Assembly: GCA_038147155.1 (NCBI GenBank)
Contig: JAYQTA010000002.1
Location: forward strand, 248,001-312,000
Origin: Australimonas brisbanensis
GTDB lineage: Bacteria; Chloroflexota; Dehalococcoidia; Lucifugimonadales; Australimonadaceae
DNA: 64,000 nt
Direction: 5' to 3'
Shown here: positions 23,512 through 31,683 of the stretch, piece by piece
How the letters are laid out: the number at the start of each line of letters is the position of its first letter
How positions within the stretch are numbered: the stretch's first letter is position 1
Position numbers and translations under genes: made by a program
The notes under the pieces: generated by a model
The model's input: the letters and a program-made list of their open reading frames with translations, nothing else
Database searches by the model: none
Told to the model about the DNA's origin: nothing

Positions 23512-24363
23512 CTATCCCCGCGCCAGAGAGATGAACCGGGCAACCCGCTCCATCTCCTCGTGCAATGGCCCCTCGCCCAGGTGCGCCTTGATGTGGGTTG
23601 CCCCCTGCTCACCCCACCAGGCCAGCAGCGCGCGCCAGTCGTCGGGCCCGCCCTCCGGCAGCTCCACGCGCCCCTCCATGCCGATGGCGTCCGGGTCGCG
23701 CCCCGCCTCCAGGGCGGCCTCGCGCAGCAGCGCCTTCTCCTGGGCGAGGTTGTCCACCCGTGAGGATGGGATCCACCCGTCGCCGATGCGCCCGATGCGC
23801 CGCAGCACCGGGGCAGAGGAGCCGCCGAACCAGACCGGGATGGGCCGCTGCACGGGAGGTACGGTGAGGCTCACCCCATCCAGCTGGTGCTCCTGCCCCT
23901 GGAAGCTGACCCAGTCCTGGGTCCACAGCGCCCGCATCAGCGCCACCTGCTCCTCGATGCGCCGCCCCCGGGTGGCGAAGTCCGCGCCCAGCGCCGCGTA
24001 CTCGTGGTTGTTGCGGCCCACGCCCACCCCCAGCCGCAGCCGCCCGCCGGACAGGGCGTCCACCTCCGCAGCCTGCTTGGCCGCCAGCACCGTCTGGCGC
24101 TGGGGGAGCACCAGCACCGCCGTGGAGAGGCCGATGCGCTCGGTCACCCCGGCGATGAACGCCATGGTGGTGAACACCTCCCGGTACGGTTTCTCCGCCG
24201 GGTGCGACTCACGGCCCGGCCGGGCCACGGGCGTGGTGCCCACCACGTGCTCGTACAACACGATGTAATCGAAGCCGAGCGCCTCGGCCCCCTGGGCGAA
24301 GGCACGCAGGGAGGCCGGGTCACGGCCGATGGACTCCACGGGGATCTGGATGCCGAACTGCAT
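23512..24363 (-). CDS. LLM-class (luciferase-like, probably F420-dependent) oxidoreductase
   Basis: A 283-residue TIM-barrel flavin/F420 oxidoreductase. The family blocks 'AQGAEALGFDYIVLYEHVVG', 'GLSTAVLVLPQRQTVLAAKQ' and 'GGRLRLGVGVGRNNHEYAALG' are clear. The lack of the FMN reductase partner nearby and the block 'PVWFGGSSAPVLRRIGRIGDGW' favour the F420-dependent subgroup. Substrate unknown. ATG 24363 follows CAGGAGG. Monocistronic, divergent from the GDT1-like gene. Confidence 0.88.
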   Translation of the reverse strand: MQFGIQIPVESIGRDPASLRAFAQGAEALGFDYIVLYEHVVGTTPVARPGRESHPAEKPYREVFTTMAFIAGVTERIGLSTAVLVLPQRQTVLAAKQAAEVDALSGGRLRLGVGVGRNNHEYAALGADFATRGRRIEEQVALMRALWTQDWVSFQGQEHQLDGVSLTVPPVQRPIPVWFGGSSAPVLRRIGRIGDGWIPSSRVDNLAQEKALLREAALEAGRDPDAIGMEGRVELPEGGPDDWRALLAWWGEQGATHIKAHLGEGPLHEEMERVARFISLARG

Positions 24364-24480
24364 GGGGCCTCCTGAGGCGGGCGTTGCCCCACGCATATCA
24401 CAGCCGTGTTCGGGCGGCCACCGTTTACCTCGCCGGACGGGTGCCCGATACTGCACGGGCCGCAACGGCCCCGGAGACCC

Positions 24481-25041
24481 ATGCTCGCCTTCTGGCAGTC
24501 CCTCGGCCTCATCTTCGTTGCCGAACTAGGCGATAAGTCCCAGCTGGTGGCGCTCGCCTTCGCCACCCGATATCGCCCGCTGGTGGTCATCGCAGGGGTG
24601 ACGGCCGCGACGCTGTTGGTACACCTGGGCTCGGTTGCGCTGGGCCGCTCGCTGGATGCGGTGCTGCCCGACCCGTGGCTCGGGGCGCTGGCCGGGGCAG
24701 CGTTCATCGGCTTCGGGCTGTGGACGCTGCGCGGCGACCGGCTGGACGACGACCCCAGCAGGCAGCGCCGGCGCTGGGGGCCGTTCCTCACCGTGGCCGG
24801 CACGTTCTTCATCGCCGAACTGGGTGATAAGACCATGCTGGCGACGGTGACCCTGGCCGCGCGTGATGCCTCCTTCGCCGGCGTGTGGATCGGCTCCACC
24901 GTGGGCATGGTCGCTGCGGATGCCGTCGCCATCTGGGCGGGCATCGTCATGGGGAAGCGCCTGCCCGAGCGGGCGATCCGCTACGGGGCCGCCGCCCTGT
25001 TCCTGGTCACCGGTGTGCTCACCATCGTCACCGCCCTCTGA
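24481..25041 (+). CDS. GDT1/TMEM165-family cation transporter (UPF0016)
   Basis: A 186-residue membrane protein with six hydrophobic segments in two homologous halves, each with the hallmark acidic motif: 'VAELGDKSQL' (residues 13-22) and 'IAELGDKTML' in the second half. Such proteins export Mn2+ or Ca2+ in exchange for protons. I looked for a yybP-ykoY manganese riboswitch upstream and did not see one. ATG 24481 has GGAG six bases upstream. The zinc-uptake operon follows 70 bases downstream, which may be a metal-homeostasis neighbourhood. Confidence 0.9.
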   Translation: MLAFWQSLGLIFVAELGDKSQLVALAFATRYRPLVVIAGVTAATLLVHLGSVALGRSLDAVLPDPWLGALAGAAFIGFGLWTLRGDRLDDDPSRQRRRWGPFLTVAGTFFIAELGDKTMLATVTLAARDASFAGVWIGSTVGMVAADAVAIWAGIVMGKRLPERAIRYGAAALFLVTGVLTIVTAL

Positions 25042-25054
25042 CCCCGCCCCGCCC

Positions 25055-25085
25055 TTGACGGCGGAGGCTCGCTGTGGTCTCTTAT
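25055..25085 (+). promoter_or_regulatory. Candidate promoter of the zur-znuACB operon
   Basis: TTGACG at 25055-25060 and TCTTAT at 25080-25085 are 19 bases apart. Two TCGCA repeats lie at 25085-25089 and 25095-25099, between the -10 box and the start, and could be repressor half-sites. I could not recognise a canonical Zur box. Confidence 0.35.
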
Positions 25086-25110
25086 CGCAAGCATTCGCAG
25101 GAGCGTATAC

Positions 25111-25602
25111 TTGCAGCAGCAGTCGGCGGCGGCGGCCATACGCTCAGCGGGCAGGCGCCTCACTCCCCAGCGCATGCTGGTGCTGGAGGCCGTGGGCGCA
25201 CTGGGCGGTCACGTGCCGGTGGAGCGCATCGCCGCTCACGTGCAGCAGACCGCACCTCAGGTGGACGTGGCGACGGTGTACCGCACGGTGGCGCTCCTCT
25301 CACGCCTGCACCTGCTGAATGAGGTGCAGGTGGGCGGAGTGAGCCACTACGAGGTGGCCGACCCTTCGGACCGCCACGGGCACATGGTATGCGAGCACTG
25401 CGGGGCCACCTTCCACCTGCCGCCGGGTTACCTGGACCGGCTGCGTTCCCGGCTGCTGAAGGACAAGGGTTTTGATCTGCACCCGGAGCACGTGACGGTG
25501 AGCGGCCTGTGCACCGCCTGCCGCTCCGACGAGCAGCACTCCCACTCCGGCCACACCCACACGGGTGCCTCATCCCACTCCCACACCGGCTCGGAGGCCT
25601 AG
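25111..25602 (+). CDS. zur: Fur-family metalloregulator, probably Zur, with His-rich tail
   Basis: A 163-residue repressor. The winged helix contains 'RLTPQRMLVLEAV' and 'VDVATVYRTVALLSRL'. The structural zinc site is formed by C94/C97 ('VCEHCG') and C134/C137 ('LCTACR'), and the regulatory ligands are in 'DRHGHMVC'. The last 22 residues hold seven or more His ('HSHSGHTHTGASSHSH'), as in some zinc sensors. TTG 25111 follows CAGGAG; no ATG is available. The next three genes encode a zinc importer, so a Zur identity is strong. Autoregulation is expected. Confidence 0.9.
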   Translation: MQQQSAAAAIRSAGRRLTPQRMLVLEAVGALGGHVPVERIAAHVQQTAPQVDVATVYRTVALLSRLHLLNEVQVGGVSHYEVADPSDRHGHMVCEHCGATFHLPPGYLDRLRSRLLKDKGFDLHPEHVTVSGLCTACRSDEQHSHSGHTHTGASSHSHTGSEA

Positions 25603-25605
25603 CCC

Positions 25606-26601
25606 ATGGCCCGACTGCTTCTGGCATCGTTGTTGCTCGCCCTGCTGCTGGCCGCCTGCGCTGGAGATGACACCCCCCCTGGAGATGCACGACTGCGGGT
25701 GGTCACCACCGTCTCGCCCATCACCTCCATCGTGGAGCAGGTGGGCGGCGGGCGCATCGCCCTCACGGGTCTCGTGCCAGAGGGGGCCAACTCCCACACC
25801 TACGAGCCGCCACCCTCGGTGGCGCGCACGCTGGCTGAGGCCGACCTCATCGTGCTGAACGGCCTGTACCTGGAATCGCCCACGCTGGAGCTGGCCCAGG
25901 CCAACCGGCGCACGGGGGTGCCCATCCTGCAACTGGGCGATGCGGCCATCTCCCGTGAGGAGTGGGTGTTCGATTTCTCGTTCCCCGAATCTGAAGGCCA
26001 CCCCAATCCGCACCTGTGGACCAGTCCGCGCCTGGCCGCCCGCTATGCGGAGCTGGCCGCTGATGCGCTGGCGGTGCTCGACCCGGAGAACGGTGCGTTC
26101 TACGCCGCCAACGCAGCGGCCTTCGCAGGGCGCATTGACGAGCTGGACGAGCGCATCCGGGCCGCGGTGACCACCATCCCGGAGGCTCACCGCAGACTGC
26201 TCACCTACCACGACTCCTTCCCGTTCTTCGGGAGCGACTACGGCTTCGAGATCATCGGCGCGGTGCAGCCCACCGACTTCTCCGAACCTTCGGCCCGCGA
26301 AATGGCAGCCCTTATCGAGCAGGTGCGGGCCGCAGGCGTTCCAGCCGTGTTCGGCTCCGAGGTCTTCCCCAGTCCGGTGATGGAGCAGATCGCCCAGGAG
26401 GCGGGCGCGGGATTCGTGGACACCCTGCGCGATGATGACCTGCCGGGCGAAACCGGCGCGCCGGAGCATTCGTACCTCGGCCTCATGGCCGCCAACGTCC
26501 GCACCATCACCACCGCGCTGGGGGGCGATGCCTCGGCGCTGGACGGCTTCGACGTGAGCCCCGTGTTCGACGGCTCCTCCGATGCCGTCTACCCCCAGTA
26601 G
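25606..26601 (+). CDS. znuA: Zinc ABC transporter substrate-binding lipoprotein
   Basis: A 331-residue A-I cluster binding protein. The signal peptide 'LLLASLLLALLLAACAG' ends in a lipobox. Metal ligands are H64 ('ANSHTYEP'), H136 with H132 ('EGHPNPHLW') and H202 ('LTYHDSFPF'), plus an acidic residue in 'VDTLRDDDLPG'. His rather than Glu at the third position favours zinc over manganese. ATG 25606 is three bases after the zur stop. It delivers zinc to ZnuB/ZnuC. Confidence 0.93.
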   Translation: MARLLLASLLLALLLAACAGDDTPPGDARLRVVTTVSPITSIVEQVGGGRIALTGLVPEGANSHTYEPPPSVARTLAEADLIVLNGLYLESPTLELAQANRRTGVPILQLGDAAISREEWVFDFSFPESEGHPNPHLWTSPRLAARYAELAADALAVLDPENGAFYAANAAAFAGRIDELDERIRAAVTTIPEAHRRLLTYHDSFPFFGSDYGFEIIGAVQPTDFSEPSAREMAALIEQVRAAGVPAVFGSEVFPSPVMEQIAQEAGAGFVDTLRDDDLPGETGAPEHSYLGLMAANVRTITTALGGDASALDGFDVSPVFDGSSDAVYPQ

Positions 26602-26604
26602 CCC

Positions 26605-27528
26605 ATGCTGCACCCCGGACACCCCGCACACAGCAGCGGCGCTCCCCTGGTGGAATTGACAGGCTTCGCCTGCGGGTACGACGGCGCACCGGTGCTCTCC
26701 GGCGTGAACCTGACCGTGCGCGAGGGCGAGTTCGTCGCGCTGCTGGGCCCCTCCGGCTCCGGCAAGACCACGCTGCTGCGCGCCATGCTGGGGGCCGTCC
26801 CCGCGCGTGCCGGGGCGGTGAGCGTGGCGGGTCGCCCGGCGGGCGCGCGGTCCGCGCCGGTGGGATATGTGCCGCAGTTGGCCGACATCGACTGGGACTT
26901 CCCTGTGACGGTGGAGCAGGTGGTGCTCATGGGGCTCACGGCCGATGCCCCCTGGTGGCCATGGCACCGACGGGATGCCCGTAGGCGAGCCCACGCAGTC
27001 ATGGAGCGGCTAGGCATCGAGGCCCTGGGGGGTCGGTTCATAAGGGAGTTGTCCGGCGGGCAGCAGCAACGCGCCTTCCTGGCTCGCGCCCTGGTGCGCC
27101 GCCCCTCTCTGCTGCTCCTGGACGAGCCGACCACCGGAGTGGACATCCGCACCCGCGATGAGGTGCTGCACCTGCTCCATGAGCTGAATCACGACGGCAC
27201 GGCCATCGTCATCGCCACCCATGAGATCAACGCCGTTGCTGCCCACCTGCCAAGGGTGGTGTGCATCAACGGAGCGCTCGCCGGCGCGGTGGTGGGCGAC
27301 GGCTCACCCGACGAGGCGTTCACGCCCCAGGTGCTGCAACAAACCTACGGGGCCGAGTTGCACGTGGCGCGGGTGGACGGGCTGACGCTGGTGACGGAGG
27401 CCCCGCACCGGTTCGGCCGTCACCCCGGCGAGCAGGACGGCCACGGACACGACGCCGCACACCGGCACGGTGAGCCTGCGGCCCACACGCACGAGCACGG
27501 CGAGGGGGAGCACCATCACCATGCTTGA
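26605..27528 (+). CDS. znuC: Zinc ABC transporter ATP-binding protein with His-rich C-terminus
   Basis: A 307-residue ABC ATPase. Walker A is GPSGSGKT near residue 49, the Q-loop 'GYVPQLADIDWDFP' is typical for metal importers, the signature is LSGGQQQR, Walker B 'LLLLDEPTTGVD' and the switch His 'IATHEINAV'. The last ~40 residues contain 13 His in HxH clusters, ending HHHHA, which may bind zinc on the cytoplasmic side. This tail is not usual for ZnuC. ATG 26605 is three bases after znuA, and the end overlaps znuB by eight bases. Confidence 0.93.
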   Translation: MLHPGHPAHSSGAPLVELTGFACGYDGAPVLSGVNLTVREGEFVALLGPSGSGKTTLLRAMLGAVPARAGAVSVAGRPAGARSAPVGYVPQLADIDWDFPVTVEQVVLMGLTADAPWWPWHRRDARRRAHAVMERLGIEALGGRFIRELSGGQQQRAFLARALVRRPSLLLLDEPTTGVDIRTRDEVLHLLHELNHDGTAIVIATHEINAVAAHLPRVVCINGALAGAVVGDGSPDEAFTPQVLQQTYGAELHVARVDGLTLVTEAPHRFGRHPGEQDGHGHDAAHRHGEPAAHTHEHGEGEHHHHA

Positions 27529-28357
27529 ACCCTTCGACTACCCCTTCTTCGTCCGGGGCCTGCTGGCGGCAGCACTGGCGGGCGGAGTGTGCGGCCTGCT
27601 GGGCGTGTTCATCGTTCTGCGGCGCATGGCCTACATCGGCCACGGCCTCTCCCACGCCGTTTTCGGTGGCGCGGTGGTGAGCTACGTTTTCTCGGTGAAC
27701 TTCCTGCTGGGCGCCAGTCTGTGGGGGTTCGTCTCGGCGCTGCTCATCAACCAGGCAACCCGGCGCCGCGGCATCGGCGCGGACGCGGCCATCGGCATCA
27801 TCACCACGGCGTCCTTCGCCCTGGGCGTCGCGCTCCTCTCGCGCTACCAGGGCTTCACCCGCTCCTTCGACGCGGCGCTCTTCGGCAACATCCTGGGGGT
27901 GGACGGCACGGACCTGGCGGGCATCGCGCTGGTGGCCGCCGTCACGGGGGTTGCGGCCCTGGCCGCCTACAAGCTACTGCTCTTCGCCACCTTCGAGCCG
28001 CAGGTCGCCCGTTACTACGGCGTGCCTACCGGCTGGGTGGACGCGGCGTTCTCACTGGTGCTGGCGGCGGCCATCGTGGTGTGTCTGCGCGTTCTGGGGG
28101 TGACGATGATCGCGGCGGTCATCGTGATACCGCCGGTGACCGCGCGCCTGCTCACCCGCGGATTCGGGCGCATGATGGCCCTCTCCACGGCGCTGGGCGC
28201 GGCCTGCGGCGGGGTGGGGGTGTACGCCTCCTACTACGCCGACGTGTCGTCGGGCCCGGCCGTGGTGCTCACCGCCGCCGCCGTGTTCGTCGCCGCCTAC
28301 GCCTGGACCGGTCTGCGGGCGCGCCAGCGCACCGGCGGTGGTAGCCTGCCGTCCTAA
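27521..28357 (+). CDS. znuB: Zinc ABC transporter permease
   Basis: A 278-residue ABC-3 family permease with about eight membrane segments. Family blocks are 'LLGVFIVLRRMAYIGHGLSHAVFGG', split here as 'VFIVLRRMAYIGHGLSHAV', and 'VTMIAAVIVIPPVTARLLTR'. It imports zinc released by ZnuA. ATG 27521 overlaps znuC by eight bases. It closes the zur-znuA-znuC-znuB operon; the stop is TAA, rare in this window. Confidence 0.93.
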   Translation: MLEPFDYPFFVRGLLAAALAGGVCGLLGVFIVLRRMAYIGHGLSHAVFGGAVVSYVFSVNFLLGASLWGFVSALLINQATRRRGIGADAAIGIITTASFALGVALLSRYQGFTRSFDAALFGNILGVDGTDLAGIALVAAVTGVAALAAYKLLLFATFEPQVARYYGVPTGWVDAAFSLVLAAAIVVCLRVLGVTMIAAVIVIPPVTARLLTRGFGRMMALSTALGAACGGVGVYASYYADVSSGPAVVLTAAAVFVAAYAWTGLRARQRTGGGSLPS

Positions 28358-28376
28358 CCCCGGCAGGAGGGTCCAC

Positions 28377-29546
28377 GTGCAGAGTCGTTACCGTCCCAAG
28401 GAGCGCAACGGGGCGCCCGCCCGCTTCCTGCGTGAACCGCTGGGCGGTGGCCCCGCCCGCCGGCTGGCAGAGGCGCGGGAGAACGCGGCGAGCTCCTTCG
28501 TGGGCGTGACCACGGACGGGGCACCGGTGCCCGGTCTCTTCCCGCTGTCCGGCCCCGGCCCCGCGTTCGCCCTGGACGGCCTGGCACGTGCGGGGCACGC
28601 GTGGCTGACCGGGCTCACCCCGCAGCAGCGTGAGGCAACCCGCTTCGCTGTGGACGCGCCGGAGTGGCGTCTGTGGTGCAACATCCACCCCTTCCTGGTG
28701 CGCCATGGCGTTCCGCTGGAGACGCTGGATGGGCAGGGGCGTGAGGCTGGGCTGGCGCTGGCCGGTCAGGCGTTGAGCCCCGCGGGCTTCCAGACCGTGC
28801 GGGATGTGATGCGCTTGAACGAGACGGTTCGCGAGCTGACGGGCAAGGACGACGAGTACGGCGAGTGGCTCTACTGGCTCAGTCTGTTCGGTGAGCCGTC
28901 GGCCCGCGAACCGTGGGGCTTCCAGCTGGATGGGCACCACCTGAACCTGAACGTCATGGCCGTGGGTGGGCAGTTGGTGCTCACGCCAACCTTCCTGGGC
29001 TCGGAGCCCGTGGAGGCGGATGCAGGGGCCTATGCGGGCACGCGCGTCTTCGCGCAGGAGGAGGCGCTGGGCCTGGCGCTGATGCGTGCGCTCCCCGCTG
29101 CGTTACAGCGGCGGGCCACGGTGGCCGATGAACTGCCGGGCGACGTGCTGGGCACCGCCTTCCGCGACAACCTGGTGCTGGGGTATGCAGGGGTGCGCTA
29201 CGCGGACATGCCCGCCGGTGCCCAGGCGCTGGCCCGGCGCCTCGTGGCGGTCTACACCGGCAGGGCGCGTGAGCCCCATGCCTCAGCTTGGCAAGTGCAG
29301 GTCGAGGCGCACCTGGGTGAGACGTGGTTCGCGTGGGCCGGTGGGACGGGGGAGGCTGATGCCTTCTACTACCGGCTGCACAGCCCGGTGATCCTCATCG
29401 AGTTCGACCACCAGGACGGGCTGGCACTGGAGTCGGACGGGCCGTCGCGCCACCACATCCACACGCTGGTGCGCACCCCCAACGGCAACGACTACGGGGC
29501 CGACTTGCTGCGCCAGCACCGCGAGCGCGTCCCGCACCCGCACTAG
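28377..29546 (+). CDS. DUF3500-family protein
   Basis: A 389-residue protein matching the DUF3500 pattern: 'LTGLTPQQREATRFAVDAPEWRLW', shown in pieces as 'LTPQQREATRF' and 'DAPEWRLWCNIHPF', then 'GFQLDGHHLNLNVMAVGGQ', 'PTFLGSEPV' and a C-terminal 'VLIEFDHQDGLALES'-like 'ILIEFDHQDGLALES'. Conserved His and Asp residues suggest a metal or ligand site but the function is unknown. No signal peptide. GTG 28377 follows GGCAGGAGGGTC, 19 bases after znuB, so it could ride on the zinc operon transcript. Confidence 0.82.
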   Translation: MQSRYRPKERNGAPARFLREPLGGGPARRLAEARENAASSFVGVTTDGAPVPGLFPLSGPGPAFALDGLARAGHAWLTGLTPQQREATRFAVDAPEWRLWCNIHPFLVRHGVPLETLDGQGREAGLALAGQALSPAGFQTVRDVMRLNETVRELTGKDDEYGEWLYWLSLFGEPSAREPWGFQLDGHHLNLNVMAVGGQLVLTPTFLGSEPVEADAGAYAGTRVFAQEEALGLALMRALPAALQRRATVADELPGDVLGTAFRDNLVLGYAGVRYADMPAGAQALARRLVAVYTGRAREPHASAWQVQVEAHLGETWFAWAGGTGEADAFYYRLHSPVILIEFDHQDGLALESDGPSRHHIHTLVRTPNGNDYGADLLRQHRERVPHPH

Positions 29547-29550
29547 CGGA

Positions 29551-29739
29551 CTAGGCGCCGTGGCACTTCTTGTACTTGCGGCCCGACCCGCAGGGGCAAG
29601 GCTCGTTGCGACCGACCTTGCGCCCGCCGCTGGCGGCCTGGAAGCGCCGGTCAGTCGCGCGCCGTGCCTCGCACTCAACGCAGGTGCAGGTCAGCGGGTG
29701 GTCGGAGTACCAGCTGGTGCGCTCCTTGCCGATGACCAT
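29551..29739 (-). CDS. Small SEC-C metal-binding protein
   Basis: A 62-residue protein ending in the SEC-C zinc motif 'NEPCPCGSGRKYKKCHG' and with a second cysteine pair earlier ('LTCTCVECE'). SEC-C motifs bind zinc at the end of SecA and in many free-standing small proteins. ATG 29739 follows CGGAGG; a longer upstream reading has no ribosome site. Its stop lies four bases from the stop of the convergent DUF3500 gene. Confidence 0.85.
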   Translation of the reverse strand: MVIGKERTSWYSDHPLTCTCVECEARRATDRRFQAASGGRKVGRNEPCPCGSGRKYKKCHGA

Positions 29740-29836
29740 GCGAATCCTCCGTGATGGCGGCCTGCGATGCGCGCTGAGCTCAGAAGAGGCGTGCGCTCGC
29801 CAGGGTCGCACGGATGATAGCAGAGGGTTAGGCCGG

Positions 29837-30112
29837 TTAGGACTTGGGAGGCTGCCAGTGACCGGCGAGGGTGTCCGCGCGCTCAGCCAACGCGCTTACG
29901 TGGGCTGACAGGCCGGCGATGTCGCGTGCCATGTTGGAGAACTCGGCGGCAGCGGTCGCCTGCTGGTTCAGGTGCTCCCTGAAGAGCTTGTTCAACGCCT
30001 CAAGCTCCCGCATCCGCACCTCCAGCTGCTCCTTGGTCTCCTGGAGCACGCGGTGGTTCTCCGCCAGTTCGTGGGCGTAGATCTCCAGCTGTTCGCGATC
30101 CAGGTCCGCCAA
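29837..30112 (-). CDS. Small coiled-coil protein next to a receiver-domain gene
   Basis: A 91-residue protein, nearly all helical, with heptad-like Leu spacing in 'EQLEIYAHELAENHRVLQ' and 'LEVRMRELEALNKLFREHLN'. The second half 'MARDIAGLSAHVSALAERAD' also looks like a signalling coiled coil. It follows the receiver gene by 56 bases on the same strand and may be its interaction partner. ATG 30112 has AAGAGGAAGAGGGG-like purines upstream. The family is not recognised. Confidence 0.7.
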   Translation of the reverse strand: MADLDREQLEIYAHELAENHRVLQETKEQLEVRMRELEALNKLFREHLNQQATAAAEFSNMARDIAGLSAHVSALAERADTLAGHWQPPKS

Positions 30113-30168
30113 CGAGAGGGCCTTTCCCCTCTTCCTCCTGGTCGTGGGTTCAGGCTCGACGGGGTTGG

Positions 30169-30555
30169 CTAGCGTCCCCCTGGCGGAGAAGCCGCGATGA
30201 TGTCCAGCAGCGCGTTGGGCTTGAAGAGCTTGACCAGGAACAGGTCGGCGCCCGCAGTCTCCGCCTCACGGCGCATGTGATCCTGGGCGAGGGCAATGAG
30301 GATGACGATCTTGATGTCTGCGGTCTGGGGCTCAGCCTTGAGTCGCTTGCAGACCTCGACGCCGTCCATGCGCGGCATGCGCACGTCCAGCAGCAGGAGG
30401 TCGGGTTGCTGCTTGCGCGCCATGCGCAGCGCCTCCTCGCCGTTGGTGGCCTCGGAGACCGCGTGCTCGCCGGTGCGCCCGATGGTGGCGTCCAGCAACG
30501 TGCGGATCGACGGTTCGTCATCCGCGATGAGCACATTGAGTGAGCGTGTGGTCAC
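30169..30555 (-). CDS. Single-domain response regulator (CheY-like)
   Basis: A 128-residue receiver domain without an output domain. The acidic pair is in 'LIADDEPSIR', the phospho-acceptor Asp in 'LLLLDVRMPRMDG' and the conserved Lys in 'DLFLVKLFKP'. The Thr/Ser switch position reads Ala ('VILIALAQD'), which may alter signalling. GTG 30555 follows CGGAGG. No kinase gene is adjacent; intact kinases are absent from the window, with only two kinase remnants seen. Confidence 0.88.
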   Translation of the reverse strand: MTTRSLNVLIADDEPSIRTLLDATIGRTGEHAVSEATNGEEALRMARKQQPDLLLLDVRMPRMDGVEVCKRLKAEPQTADIKIVILIALAQDHMRREAETAGADLFLVKLFKPNALLDIIAASPPGGR

Positions 30556-30660
30556 GGTCTGCCGCCTCCGTCCCGGCATGCCGGGTGGCCTGCTCCGCCA
30601 CTCCGCAGACATTCTCAAGCGCGGAGTGGGGGAGGCGCATCGTCCGAAAGGGCAGGCCCG

Positions 30661-31653
30661 CTACTGCTCCATGGCGGAGGCGGCGAACACCTCCTCCAGC
30701 TTCATCAGGCGGGGGGTGAGCCCCTGCTCGTAGGAGTACTGGGCCGCGGTCTCCAGCACCATGCGGTTGGCGACGATGCCATGCTCCACCAGGGGCCTGG
30801 CGACGATCTTGTTGCCATCGGGGCCCAGCAGGCCGGCTTCGACGTAGTAGTCCATATGGGCCTTGCGCCGCCGGTTGGCGACCTCGTTGGCCTTCACGTA
30901 CGCCTTGAGCAGGTTCAACACCACCCACGGGTGCTGCTCCGCGATGCTGCGGCGCACCACCATGCCGTGGTTTATGGGGTAGAGGCCCGTCTTGGTGTAG
31001 TAACGCGCGCCCTCGGCCTGAGCGTCGGGGAAGAGGGGCTTGATGTCCGGGTGTGCCCACAGGTCGATGGTCGCCCGGTCCACCAGGTTGGGCTCGTTCA
31101 GGTAGAGGAGCGTGGCGTCCAGTTCCCCGGCCGCCATCATGGAGCCGATGTTCTTGTCCAGGGGGATCTGGTTGATGGTCACCCCCTCGGGCGCCTTGAA
31201 GCCGGTGGCTCCCCCGTGCGAGTGCTCCGGCGTGCGCTCCATCCAGAAGGTCATATCGCGCGGACGCACGCCGAACTCGTGCTCCAGCACCCCACGCGTC
31301 CACAGCGCGGCCGTCTGCTGGTACTCGGGCACGCCAACCCGCTTGCCCTTCAAGTCAGCGGGCTTCTCAATGCCCGCGTCCTTGCGCACCAGCACGCCGG
31401 TGTGGAAGAAGCGCCGGGTGGTGAAGATGGGCAGCCCCACCCAGGTGTCGTCTCCGCGGGCCGTCGCCATCATCAGGGAGGAGAAGCTCATCTCCGACAC
31501 GTCGAACTCGGCGTGCTTGAGCTGACGCCAGAAGATCTCCGACCCGTGGATCACGGAGGGGATCAGGTTGATGCCGTCTGCCTTGACGGTGCCGTCGATG
31601 ATGGGCCAGGTCCGGGGGTTGTCGGCAAGGGCTATGGACAGGTTCAGTTCCAC
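30661..31653 (-). CDS. 4,5-dihydroxyphthalate decarboxylase-like protein (Pht5/SBP fold)
   Basis: A 330-residue protein close to the group named after Pht5 of the phthalate pathway: 'FDVSEMSFSSLMMATARGDD', 'GLPIFTTRRFFHTGVLVRKDAGI' region, 'KGKRVGVPEYQQTAALWTRG' and 'YSYEQGLTPRLMKLEEVF'. No signal peptide and no permease genes. In the phthalate route the enzyme turns 4,5-dihydroxyphthalate into protocatechuate; here it could act on any ortho-dihydroxy acid. The Rieske oxygenase (40208) and the Pht4-like dehydrogenase (38758) of the same route lie 7-9 kb away. ATG 31653 has a CAGGAGGCG site. Confidence 0.78.
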   Translation of the reverse strand: MELNLSIALADNPRTWPIIDGTVKADGINLIPSVIHGSEIFWRQLKHAEFDVSEMSFSSLMMATARGDDTWVGLPIFTTRRFFHTGVLVRKDAGIEKPADLKGKRVGVPEYQQTAALWTRGVLEHEFGVRPRDMTFWMERTPEHSHGGATGFKAPEGVTINQIPLDKNIGSMMAAGELDATLLYLNEPNLVDRATIDLWAHPDIKPLFPDAQAEGARYYTKTGLYPINHGMVVRRSIAEQHPWVVLNLLKAYVKANEVANRRRKAHMDYYVEAGLLGPDGNKIVARPLVEHGIVANRMVLETAAQYSYEQGLTPRLMKLEEVFAASAMEQ

Positions 31654-31683
31654 GGAACGCCTCCTGGGCTGGTTGGTGTCTGC

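Noticed and set aside
21820..23763. 647-codon open frame on the + strand
   Set aside because: It lies antisense to the DEAD-box helicase and LLM genes, is rich in Arg, Gly and His and shows no domain; GC-rich third positions keep the frame open by chance.
24364..24480. Possible yybP-ykoY manganese riboswitch ahead of the GDT1-like gene
   Set aside because: I could not find the conserved core or loop sequences.
25042..25110. Canonical Zur box ahead of zur
   Set aside because: Only short TCGCA direct repeats are present and no palindromic AT-rich box is seen.
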